Source: Leptodactylus fallax (Eukaryota; Chordata; Amphibia; Anura; Leptodactylidae). From it: a stretch of 64,000 nucleotides of DNA. The notes beneath the pieces are model-generated. The model worked only from the letters and a program-made list of their open reading frames with translations. It was not told the origin of the DNA and did no database searches. Of the stretch, positions 35,501 through 47,437 are shown in pieces. Within the stretch, counting starts at the first letter, position 1, and every line of letters starts with the position of its first letter. Made by a program: the position numbers and the translations under genes. The stretch lies in assembly GCA_947044405.1 (NCBI GenBank), contig CAMRHE010000463.1, forward strand, positions 664,501 through 728,500, in the 5' to 3' direction.

Positions 35501-37531
35501 TGTACAGTGACCTCTCCCCTGTCAGTGACCGCTCTGTACAGTGACCTCTCCCCTGTCAGTGACCGCTCTGTACAGTGACCTCTCCCCTGTCAGTGACCGC
35601 TCTGTACAGTGACCTCTCCCCTGTCAGTGACCGCTCTGTACAGTGACCTCTCCCCTGTCAATGACCGCTCTGTACAGTGACCTCTGCCCTGTCAGTGACC
35701 GCTCTGTACAGTGACCTCTCCCCTGTCAGTGACCGCTCTGTACCGTGACCTCTCCCCTGTCAGTGACCGCTCTGTACCGTGACCTCTCCTCTGTCAGTGA
35801 CCGCTCTGTACAGTGACCTCTCCCCTGTCAGTGACCACTCTGTACAGTGACCTCTGCCCTGTCAGTGACCGCTCTGTACCGTGACCTCTGCCCTGTCAGT
35901 GACCGCTCTGTACCGTGACCTCTCCCCTGTCAGTGACCGCTCTGTACCGTGACCTCTGCCCTGTCAGTGACCGCTCTGTACAGTGACCTCTCCCCTGTCA
36001 GTGACCGCTCTGTACCGTGACCTCTGCCCTGTCAGTGACCGCTCTGTACAGTGACCTCACCCCTGTCAGTGACCGCTCTGTACCGTGACCTCTGCCCTGT
36101 CAGTGACCGCTCTGTACAGTGACCTCTGCCCTGTCAGTGACCGCTCTGTACCGTGACCTCTCCCCTGTCAGTGACCACTCTGTACCGTGACCTCACCCCT
36201 GTCAGTGACCGCTCTGTACAGTGACCTCTGCCCTGTCAGTGACCGCTCTGTACCGTGACCTCTCCCCTGTCAGTGACCACTCTGTACCGTGACCTCTCCC
36301 CTGTCAGTGACCGCTCTGCACAGTGACCTCTCCCCTGTCAGTGACCGCTCTGTACTGTGACCTCTCCTCTGTCAGTGACCGCTCTGTACAGTGACCTCTG
36401 CCCTGTCAGTGACCGCTCTGTACAGTGACCTCTGCCCTGTCAGTGACCGCTCTGTACAGTGACCTCTGCCCTGTCAGTGACCGCTCTGTACCGTGACCTC
36501 TCCCCTGTCAGTGACCGCTCTGTACCGTGACCTCTCCCCTGTCAGTGACCGCTCTGTACCGTGACCTCTCCCCTGTCAGTGACCGCTCTGTACCGTGACC
36601 TCTCCCCTGTACAGTGACCGCTCTGTACCGTGACCTCTCCCCTGTCAGTGACCACTCTGTACCGTGACCTCTGCCCTGTCAGTGACCGCTCTGTACCGTG
36701 ACCTCTCCCCTGTCAGTGACTGCTCTGTACCGTGACCTCTCCCCTGTCAGTGACCGCTCTGTACCGTGACCTCTCCCCTGTCAGTGACCGCTCTGTACCG
36801 TGACCTCTCCCCTGTACAGTGACCGCTCTGTACCGTGACCTCTCCCCTGTCAGTGACCGCTCTGTACAGTGACCTCTCCCCTGTCAGTGACCGCTCTGTA
36901 CCGTGACCTCTCCCCTGTCAGTGACCGCTCTGTACCGTGACCTCTCCCCTGTCAGTGACCGCTCTGTACCGTGACCTCTCCCCTGTCAGTGACCGCTCTG
37001 TACCGTGACCTCTCCCCTGTACAGTGACCGCTCTGTACCGTGACCTCTCCCCTGTCAGTGACCGCTCTGTACCGTGACCTCTCCCCTGTACAGTGACCGC
37101 TCTGTACCGTGACCTCTCCCCTGTCAGTGACCGCTCTGTACCGTGACCTCTCCCCTGTCAGTGACCGCTCTGTACCGTGACCTCTCCCCTGTCAGTGACA
37201 GCTCTGTACCGTGACCTCTCCCCTGTCAGTGACCGCTCTGTACAGTGACCTCTGCCCTGTCAGTGACCGCTCTGTACCGTGACCTCTCCCCTGTCAGTGA
37301 CCACTCTGTACAGTGACCTCTGCCCTGTCAGTGACCGCTCTGTACAGTGACCTCTCCCCTGTCAGTGACCGCTCTGTACCGTGACCTCTCCCCTGTGAGT
37401 GACCGCTCTGTACCGTGACCTCTCCCCTGTACAGTGACCGCTCTGTACCGTGACCTCTCCCCTGTCAGTGACCGCTCTGTACAGTGACCTCTCCCCTGTG
37501 AGTGACCGCTCTGTACCGTGACCTCTTCCCT
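32563..37531. repeat. 34 bp minisatellite array (family 7)
   Basis: About 146 copies of a 34-bp unit, GTGACCGCTCTGTACCGTGA followed by CCTCTCCCCTGTCA. Only a few positions vary: CCGTGAC versus CAGTGAC, CTCCCC versus CTGCCC or CTCCTC, and GACCGC versus GACCAC. Rare variants give exact higher-order spacings: GTCAATGACC at 33821 and 35657, GTGACCTCAC at 34215 and 36051, and TGTACTGTGA at 34515 and 36351 are each 1836 bp (54 units) apart. TCCTCTG at 32761 and 33271 is 510 bp (15 units) apart. Late copies (36600-37440) include a 35-bp CTGTACAGTGACC form. Confidence 0.97.
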
Positions 37532-37847
37532 ACTCTGGCAGACGTTCTGATGATAGTCAGTGTCAGTCTCTGCTATTGTTCTCTGGTATCAGGAGATGCA
37601 ACATTACAGAATTACTGTAAGATCAGGTGACAGCGGGAACACCCAAACCACGATTACCCTCATCATCCTCCACACACACTGGAATTACCCCCATCATCTC
37701 TCTGATGAATAATCCTTTAAGCATCACATATAAAGCCGCGCCAGACGCCGTCATCGGATTAACCCCTCGTGTACACAAGGGAATTCTGACTCCATATCTT
37801 CAGCCATACTCTACAGTCTGTAATGGACCTCAGAGAATAGAGGCTTA
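37532..37847. other. Unique non-coding spacer between two arrays
   Basis: About 300 bp with ordinary composition. A 73-codon open frame (37627-37848) has no recognisable features. Nothing else seen. Confidence 0.5.
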
Positions 37848-40800
37848 GATACAGCAGCGTCACACACATCAGAGGGTGAAATACACAGCTCAGTAGACAG
37901 TATCACATATGATAAGATTAGATACACAGCTCAGCAGACAGTATCACACATCAGAGGATGAGATACACAGCTCAGTAGACAGTATCACATATGATAAGAT
38001 TAGATACACAGCTCAGTAGACAGTATCACATATGATAAGATTAGATACACAGCTCAGCAGACAGTATCACACATCAGAGGATGAGATACACAGCTCAGTA
38101 GACAGTATCACATATGATAAGATTAGATACACAGCTCAGTAGACAGTATCACATATGATAAGATTAGATACACAGCTCAGCAGACAGTCTCACACATCAG
38201 AGGATGAGATACACAGCTCAGTAGACAGTATCACATATGATAAGATTAGATACACAGCTCAGTAGACAGTATCACATATGAAAAGATTAGATACACAGCT
38301 CAGTAGACAGTATCACATATGATAAGATTAGATACACAGCTCAGCAGACAGTATCACACATCAGAGGATGAGATACATAGCTTAGCAGACAGTATCACAC
38401 ATCAGAGGATGAGATACACAGCTCAGCAGACAGTATCACACATCAGAGGATGAGATACACAGCTCAGCAGACAGTATCACACATCAGAGGATGAGATACA
38501 CAGCTCAGCAGACAGTATCACACATCAGAGGATGAGATACACAGCTCAGCAGACAGTATCACACATCAGAGGATGAGATACACAGCTCAGTAGACAGTCT
38601 CACATATGATAAGATTAGATACACAGCTCAGCAGACAGTATCACACATCAGAGGATGAGATACACAGCTCAGCAGACAGTATCACACATCAGAGGATGAG
38701 ATACACAGCTCAGTAGACAGTATCACATATGATAAGATTAGATACACAGCTCAGTAGACAGTATCACACATCAGAGGATGAGATACACAGCTCAGCAGAC
38801 AGTATCACACATCAGAGGATGAGATACACAGCTCAGTAGACAGTATCACACATCAGAGGATGAGATACACAGCTCAGTAGACAGTATCACATATGATAAG
38901 ATTAGATACACAGCTCAGTAGACAGTATCACACATCAGAGGATGAGATACACAGCTCAGCAGACAGTATCACACATCAGAGGATGAGATACATAGCTTAG
39001 CAGACAGTATCACACATCAGAGGATGAGATACACAGCTCAGCAGACAGTATCACACATCAGAGGATGAGATACACAGCTCAGTAGACAGTATCACATATG
39101 ATAAGATTAGATACACAGCTCAGCAGACAGTATCACACATCAGAGGATGAGATACACAGCTCAGTAGACAGTATCACACATCAGAGGATGAGATACACAG
39201 CTCAGTAGACAGTATCACATATGATAAGATTAGATACACAGCTCAGTAGACAGTATCACACATCAGAGGATGAGATACACAGCTCAGTAGACAGTATCAC
39301 ATATGATAAGATTAGATACACAGCTCAGTAGACAGTATCACATATGATAAGATTAGATACACAGCTCAGTAGACAGTATCACACATCAGAGGATGAGATA
39401 CACAGCTCAGTAGACAGTATCACACATCAGAGGATGAGATACACAGCTCAGTAGACAGTATCACACATCAGAGGATGAGATACACAGCTCAGTAGACAGT
39501 ATCACACATCAGAGGATGAGATACACAGCTCAGTAGACAGTATCACATATGATAAGATTAGATACACAGCTCAGTAGACAGTCTCACACATCAGAGGATG
39601 AGATACACAGCTCAGTAGACAGTCTCACACATCAGAGGATGAGATACACAGCTCAGCAGACAGTATCACACATCAGAGGATGAGATACACAGCTCAGTAG
39701 ACAGTATCACATATGATACGATTAGATACACAGCTCAGTAGACAGTATCACATATGATAAGATTAGATACACAGCTCAGTAGACAGTATCACATATGATA
39801 AGATTAGATACACAGCTCAGTAGACAGTATCACATATGATAAGATTAGATACACAGCTCAGTAGACAGTATCACATATGATAAGATTAGATACACAGCTC
39901 AGCAGACAGTATCACACATCAGAGGATGAGATACACAGCTCAGCAGACAGTATCACACATCAGAGGATGAGATACACAGCTCAGCAGACAGTATCACACA
40001 TCAGAGGATGAGATACACAGCTCAGCAGACAGTATCACACATCAGAGGATGAGATACACAGCTCAGCAGACAGTATCACACATCAGAGGATGAGATACAC
40101 AGCTCAGTAGACAGTATCACATATGATAAGATTAGATACACAGCTCAGTAGACAGTATCACACATCAGAGGATGAGATACACAGCTCAGTAGACCGTATC
40201 ACACATCAGAGGATGAGATACACAGCTCAGCAGACAGTATCACACATCAGAGGATGAGATACACAGCTCAGTAGACAGTATCACACATCAGAGGATGAGA
40301 TACACAGCTCAGCAGACAGTATCACACATCAGAGGATGAGATACACAGCTCAGTAGACAGTATCACATATGATAAGATTAGATACACAGCTCAGTAGACA
40401 GTATCACACATCAGAGGATGAGATACACAGCTCAGTAGACAGTATCACATATGATAAGATTAGATACACAGCTCAGCAGACAGTATCACACATCAGAGGA
40501 TGAGATACACAGCTCAGTAGACAGTATCACACATCAGAGGATGAGATACACAGCTCAGTAGACAGTATCACATATGATAAGATTAGATACACAGCTCAGT
40601 AGACAGTATCACATATGATAAGATTAGATACACAGCTCAGTAGACAGTATCACACATCAGAGGATGAGATACACAGCTCAGTAGACCGTATCACACATCA
40701 GAGGATGAGATACACAGCTCAGCAGACAGTATCACACATCAGAGGATGAGATACACAGCTCAGCAGACAGTATCACACATCAGAGGATGAGATACACAGC

Positions 40801-43800
40801 TCAGCAGACAGTATCACACATCAGAGGATGAGATACACAGCTCAGCAGACAGTATCACACATCAGAGGATGAGATACACAGCTCAGTAGACAGTCTCACA
40901 CATCAGAGGATGAGATACACAGCTCAGCAGACAGTATCACACATCAGAGGATGAGATACACAGCTCAGTAGACAGTATCACACATCAGAGGATGAGATAC
41001 ACAGCTCAGTAGACAGTATCACACATCAGAGGATGAGATACACAGCTCAGCAGACAGTCTCACACATCAGAGGATGAGATACACAGGTCAGTAGACAGTA
41101 TCACATATGATAAGATTAGATACACAGCTCAGTAGACAGTATCACATATGATAAGATTAGATACACAGCTCAGTAGACAGTATCACACATCAGAGGATGA
41201 GATACACAGCTCAGTAGACAGTATCACACATCAGAGGATGAGATACACAGCTCAGTAGACAGTATCACATATAAGATTAGATACACAGCTCAGCAGACAG
41301 TATCACACATCAGAGGATGAGATACACAGCTCAGTAGACAGTATTACACATCAGAGGATGAGATACACAGCTCAGTAGACAGTATCACACATCAGAGGAT
41401 GAGATACACAGCTCAGTAGACAGTATCACACATCAGAGGATGAGATACACAGCTCAGCAGACAGTATCACACATCAGAGGATGAGATACACAGCTCAGTA
41501 GACAGTATCACATATGATAAGATTAGATACACAGCTCAGTAGACAGTATCACATATGATAAGATTAGATACACAGCTCAGTAGACAGTATCACACATCAG
41601 AGGATGAGATACACAGCTCAGTAGACAGTATCACACATCAGAGGATGAGATACATAGCTTAGCAGACAGTCTCACACATCAGAGGATGAGATACACAGCT
41701 CAGTAGACAGTATCACATATGATAAGATTAGATACACAGCTCAGTAGACAGTATCACATATGATAAGATTAGATACACAGCTCAGCAGACAGTATCACAC
41801 ATCAGAGGATGAGATACACAGCTCAGCAGACAGTATCACACATCAGAGGATGAGATACACAGCTCAGTAGACAGTATCACATATGATAAGATTAGATACA
41901 CAGCTCAGTAGACAGTATCACATATGATAAGATTAGATACACAGCTCAGTAGACAGTATCACATATGATAAGATTAGATACACAGCTCAGTAGACAGTAT
42001 CACACATCAGAGGATGAGATACACAGCTCAGTAGACAGTATCACACATCAGAGGATGAGATACACAGCTCAGTAGACAGTATCACACATCAGAGGATGAG
42101 ATACACAGCTCAGTAGACAGTATCACACATCAGAGGATGAGATACATAGCTTAGCAGACAGTATCACACATCAGAGGATGAGATACACAGCTCAGCAGAC
42201 AGTATCACACATCAGAGGATGAGATACACAGCTCAGTAGACAGTATCACACATCAGAGGATGAGATACACAGCTCAGCAGACAGTATCACACATCAGAGG
42301 ATGAGATACACAGCTCAGTAGACAGTCTCACACATCAGAGGATGAGATACACAGCTCAGCAGACAGTATCACACATCAGAGGATGAGATACACAGCTCAG
42401 TAGACAGTATCACATATGATACGATTAGATACACAGCTCAGTAGACAGTCTCACACATCAGAGGATGAGATACACAGCTCAGTAGACAGTATCACATATG
42501 ATAAGATTAGATACACAGCTCAGTAGACAGTATCACATATGATAAGATTAGATACACAGCTCAGTAGACAGTATCACATATGATAAGATTAGATACACAG
42601 CTCAGTAGACAGTCTCACACATCAGAGGATGAGATACACAGCTCAGTAGACAGTATCACATATGATAAGATTAGATACACAGCTCAGTAGACAGTATCAC
42701 ACATCAGAGGATGAGATACACAGCTCAGTAGACAGTATCACATATGATAAGATTAGATACACAGCTCAGCAGACAGTATCACACATCAGAGGATGAGATA
42801 CACAGCTCAGTAGACAGTATCACACATCAGAGGATGAGATACACAGCTCAGTAGACAGTATCACATATGATAAGATTAGATACACAGCTCAGTAGACAGT
42901 ATCACACATCAGAGGATGAGATACACAGCTCAGTAGACCGTATCACACATCAGAGGATGAGATACACAGCTCAGTAGACAGTATCACACATCAGAGGATG
43001 AGATACACAGCTCAGTAGACAGTATCACACATCAGAGGATGAGATACACAGCTCAGTAGACAGTCTCACACATCAGAGGATGAGATACACAGCTCAGTAG
43101 ACAGTCTCACACATCAGAGGATGAGATACACAGCTCAGCAGACAGTATCACACATCAGAGGATGAGATACACAGCTCAGCAGACAGTATCACACATCAGA
43201 GGATGAGATACACAGCTCAGTAGACAGTCTCACACATCAGAGGATGAGATACACAGCTCAGCAGACAGTATCACACATCAGAGGATGAGATACACAGCTC
43301 AGTAGACAGTATCACATATGATAAGATTAGATACACAGCTCAGCAGACAGTATCACACATCAGAGGATGAGATACACAGCTCAGTAGACAGTATCACACA
43401 TCAGAGGATGAGATACACAGCTCAGCAGACAGTATCACACATCAGAGGATGAGATACACAGCTCAGCAGACAGTCTCACACATCAGAGGATGAGATACAC
43501 AGCTCAGTAGACAGTCTCACACATCAGAGGATGAGATACACAGCTCAGTAGACAGTATCACACATCAGAGGATGAGATACACAGCTCAGTAGACAGTATC
43601 ACACATCAGAGGATGAGATACACAGCTCAGCAGACAGTCTCACACATCAGAGGATGAGATACACAGGTCAGTAGACAGTATCACACATCAGAGGTTGAGA
43701 TACACAGCTCAGTAGACAGTATCACATATGATAAGATTAGATACACAGCTCAGTAGACAGTATCACATATGATAAGATTAGATACACAGCTCAGTAGACA

Positions 43801-45833
43801 GTATCACACATCAGAGGATGAGATACACAGCTCAGTAGACAGTATCACACATCAGAGGATGAGATACACAGCTCAGCAGACAGTATCACACATCAGAGGT
43901 TGAGATACACAGCTCAGTAGACAGTATCACATATGATAAGATTAGATACACAGCTCAGCAGACAGTATCACACATCAGAGGATGAGATACACAGCTCAGT
44001 AGACAGTATCACATATGATAAGATTAGATACACAGCTCAGTAGACAGTATCACATATGATAAGATTAGATACACAGCTCAGTAGACAGTATCACATATGA
44101 TAAGATTAGATACACAGCTCAGTAGACAGTATCACACATCAGAGGATGAGATACACAGCTCAGTAGACAGTATCACACATCAGAGGATGAGATACACAGC
44201 TCAGTAGACAGTATCACACATCAGAGGATGAGATACACAGCTCAGTAGACAGTATCACACATCAGAGGATGAGATACACAGCTCAGTAGACAGTATCACA
44301 CATCAGAGGATGAGATACACAGCTCAGTAGACAGTATCACATATGATAAGATTAGATACACAGCTCAGTAGACAGTATCACACATCAGAGGATGAGATAC
44401 ACAGCTCAGTAGACCGTATCACACATCAGAGGATGAGATACACAGCTCAGTAGACAGTATCACACATCAGAGGATGAGATACACAGCTCAGTAGACAGTA
44501 TCACACATCAGAGGATGAGATACACAGCTCAGCAGACAGTCTCACACATCAGAGGATGAGATACACAGCTCAGTAGACAGTATCACACATCAGAGGATGA
44601 GATACACAGGTCAGTAGACAGTATCACATATGATAAGATTAGATACACAGCTCAGTAGACAGTATCACATATGATAAGATTAGATACACAGCTCAGTAGA
44701 CAGTATCACACATCAGAGGATGAGATACACAGCTCAGTAGACAGTATCACACATCAGAGGATGAGATACACAGCTCAGTAGACAGTATCACATATAAGAT
44801 TAGATACACAGCTCAGCAGACAGTATCACACATCAGAGGATGAGATACACAGCTCAGTAGACAGTATCACACATCAGAGGATGAGATACACAGCTCAGTA
44901 GACAGTCTCACACATCAGAGGATGAGATACACAGCTCAGTAGACAGTCTCACACATCAGAGGATGAGATACACAGCTCAGTAGACAGTCTCACACATCAG
45001 AGGATGAGATACACAGCTCAGCAGACAGTATCACACATCAGAGGTTGAGATACACAGCTCAGTAGACAGTATCACATATGATAAGATTAGATACACAGCT
45101 CAGCAGACAGTATCACACATCAGAGGATGAGATACACAGCTCAGTAGACAGTATCACATATGATAAGATTAGATACACAGCTCAGTAGACAGTATCACAT
45201 ATGATAAGATTAGATACACAGCTCAGTAGACAGTATCACACATCAGAGGATGAGATACACAGCTCAGTAGACAGTATCACACATCAGAGGATGAGATACA
45301 CAGCTCAGTAGACAGTATCACACATCAGAGGATGAGATACACAGCTCAGTAGACAGTATCACACATCAGAGGATGAGATACACAGCTCAGTAGACAGTAT
45401 CACACATCAGAGGATGAGATACACAGCTCAGTAGACAGTTTCACACATCAGAGGATGAGATACACAGCTCAGTAGACAGTATCACACATCAGAGGATGAG
45501 ATACACAGCTCAGTAGACAGTCTCACACATCAGAGGATGAGATACACAGCTCAGTAGACAGTATTACATATGATAAGATTAGATACACAGCTCAGCAGAC
45601 AGTATCACACATCAGAGGATGAGATACACAGCTCAGCAGACAGTATCACACATCAGAGGATGAGATACACAGCTCAGTAGACAGTATCACACATCAGAGG
45701 ATGAGATACACAGCTCAGCAGACAGTATCACACATCAGAGGATGAGATACACAGCTCAGTAGACAGTCTCACACATCAGAGGATGAGATACACAGCTCAG
45801 CAGACAGTATCACATATGATAAGATTAGATACA
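37848..45833. repeat. 41 bp minisatellite array with two alternating unit types (family 8)
   Basis: About 195 copies of a 41-bp unit starting GATACACAGCTCAG(T/C)AGACAG. Each copy ends in one of two forms: type A, CACATATGATAAGATTA, or type B, CACACATCAGAGGATGA. A and B are mixed in a non-random order with long B runs and AA or AAA blocks. Secondary variants (GTCTCAC, ACAGGTCAG, AGACCGTATC, ATAGCTTAGC) give higher-order spacings that are multiples of 41: AGACCG at 40191 and 40683 (492 bp), at 42935 and 44411 (1476 bp); ACAGGTCA at 43661 and 44604 (943 bp). Two 38-bp units (ATATAAGATTAG at 41269 and 44792) lie in matching contexts. Every type A unit carries the GATA-type motif TGATAAG. Confidence 0.97.
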
Positions 45834-47437
45834 GTGTCTCAGAATCACACTGTCCTTGGAGACTATTGGATAATTAGGGGGGCTGGGGGTGTAGTCTCTG
45901 TAGGGGCAGATAATATGGGGGGCACATATATATATATATATATATGTACACATATATGGGGTATAGACACTCTGGGTTTTGCGGCTCCTCCTTGTGTTCC
46001 TCCATGGTTCCTCCGGCTTCTTGTGTGTTTCTATCCACCCTGGGCCGTACCACCTCTCCGGGAGGTGGGGGATGGACCTGGAGATGATTCATCTGAGCTT
46101 GGCAGAGAACCAGGACACGGGTCAGGACCTGGGAATGAGGAAGTCCTACATGACACCGAGTCTTAGATTATCCTGTCTCAGCCTGCCCAGATCTCATGTA
46201 ATAACTCCAGGCCTGATTCCTTCAAGGTCAGCAGCCAGCCATGAGGTGTCACAGTCCTGCTCTAGAACCTCTACTCTAGAACATGGTCATTCAGACACAG
46301 AGATGGCAAATGATGGCTCCTGAGATTATGTATGAATTCAGAAGGGTTCGATGTGTGCAATCGAGACAAGAAGGGACCCTGCCCCCCAAAAAGGGAGAAA
46401 CAAGCAGTTGTCAGATATTCCCTCACTGGAGTGTAGACCCCAAAGAGTGAAGGAGATCCAGACCACCAGACTTGGGACTGGACACCTTCTCCTTCCATAC
46501 ATTAGTCCTGTGTCATGTCCTCCCTTGGGTCATTAGGTCACCAGTAACTGACCCCCGGATTTACAGAGAGGCTAACCCTGTGTGTCCATCATTGTTGGGG
46601 CAAGGGCTGGGGATTTGTAGGGACTGAGGTGATTATTTTGCTCTCCTGTTGGATACAGGAAGTCTAATGAGAGCAAAGGGATCTACATAGACCGTCGATC
46701 TTCTCCATCAGTAGGAAAGAATCTCCTGACCTTCAGGAGACTTTCAGCTGCACCAATGTAGACATCCATTGTTGTCAGAGAACATCCTCTGTTTACATGA
46801 AGAATTCTGCTGCCGACAACCAGCCCGGTCTATGTCTACATGGGACAAATGAGTATGTGCGCGAGTCAGCTGATCCCCGGCCTCTCTACATTGGGAATTT
46901 GTCCGGAAGGAAAATTTGTACAACTAATCATTTCCTTGTGTGAAACGTCCTGGAATGGGTTATCCCACTGTAGACACTTATAGGTATCTGATCACTGGGG
47001 GGCACTGGGACTCCTAGAAGGTTAGAAGAACAGGACTATCCCTAAATTCGCCATGTAAATGACCACCACTTCATTCACTTCTATGGGGCTGCCAAAGTTG
47101 GCCATCCCACATATACATCGCCACTCCATTCACACGGTGCGCTCAGGGAACTAACAGGCGTCAATTCTCATGATCACTGGGGGACTCAGAGACACCTATC
47201 CCCTATGCTGTAGATATGAGGTAAGTGTCTATGTTGGGACAGTTGCTTATAGTTATGGATATAGGCAGAGCGCAGTAAAATGACTACAGAGTTATGGCTT
47301 TCCCCCCTCGAGGTGCAGCCATCTACATCAAACATTGAGAGTTTCCTAACACTGACAGTAAATGAGAAGAACATCAATTGTGGTGGAGACGTCCACAGTG
47401 GTCCATAGCATACCCGTGTATGGACCATATTGGTCAA
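45834..47437. other. Non-coding region with microsatellite and interspersed repeat
   Basis: About 1.6 kb without a convincing gene. A short (TA)n tract lies near 45927-45946. From about 46957 to 47215 the text (GGGTTATCCCACTG, TATCTGATCACTGGGG, TTCACTTCTATGGGGCTGCC) resembles the repeat at 63813-64000 (TACCTGATCGGTAGGGG) and is probably a diverged copy of the same anuran interspersed family. Short open frames at 45783-46166 and 45979-46323 are not supported by any motif. Confidence 0.5.

Noticed and set aside
37848..45833. CRISPR-like array (regular short repeats)
   Set aside because: There are no unique spacers; the whole 41-bp unit repeats. The other elements are vertebrate retro- and DNA transposons, so it is an ordinary minisatellite.
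45783..46323. Overlapping open frames of 114-127 codons as a host gene
   Set aside because: They start in satellite sequence, pass through a TA microsatellite and show no motif.
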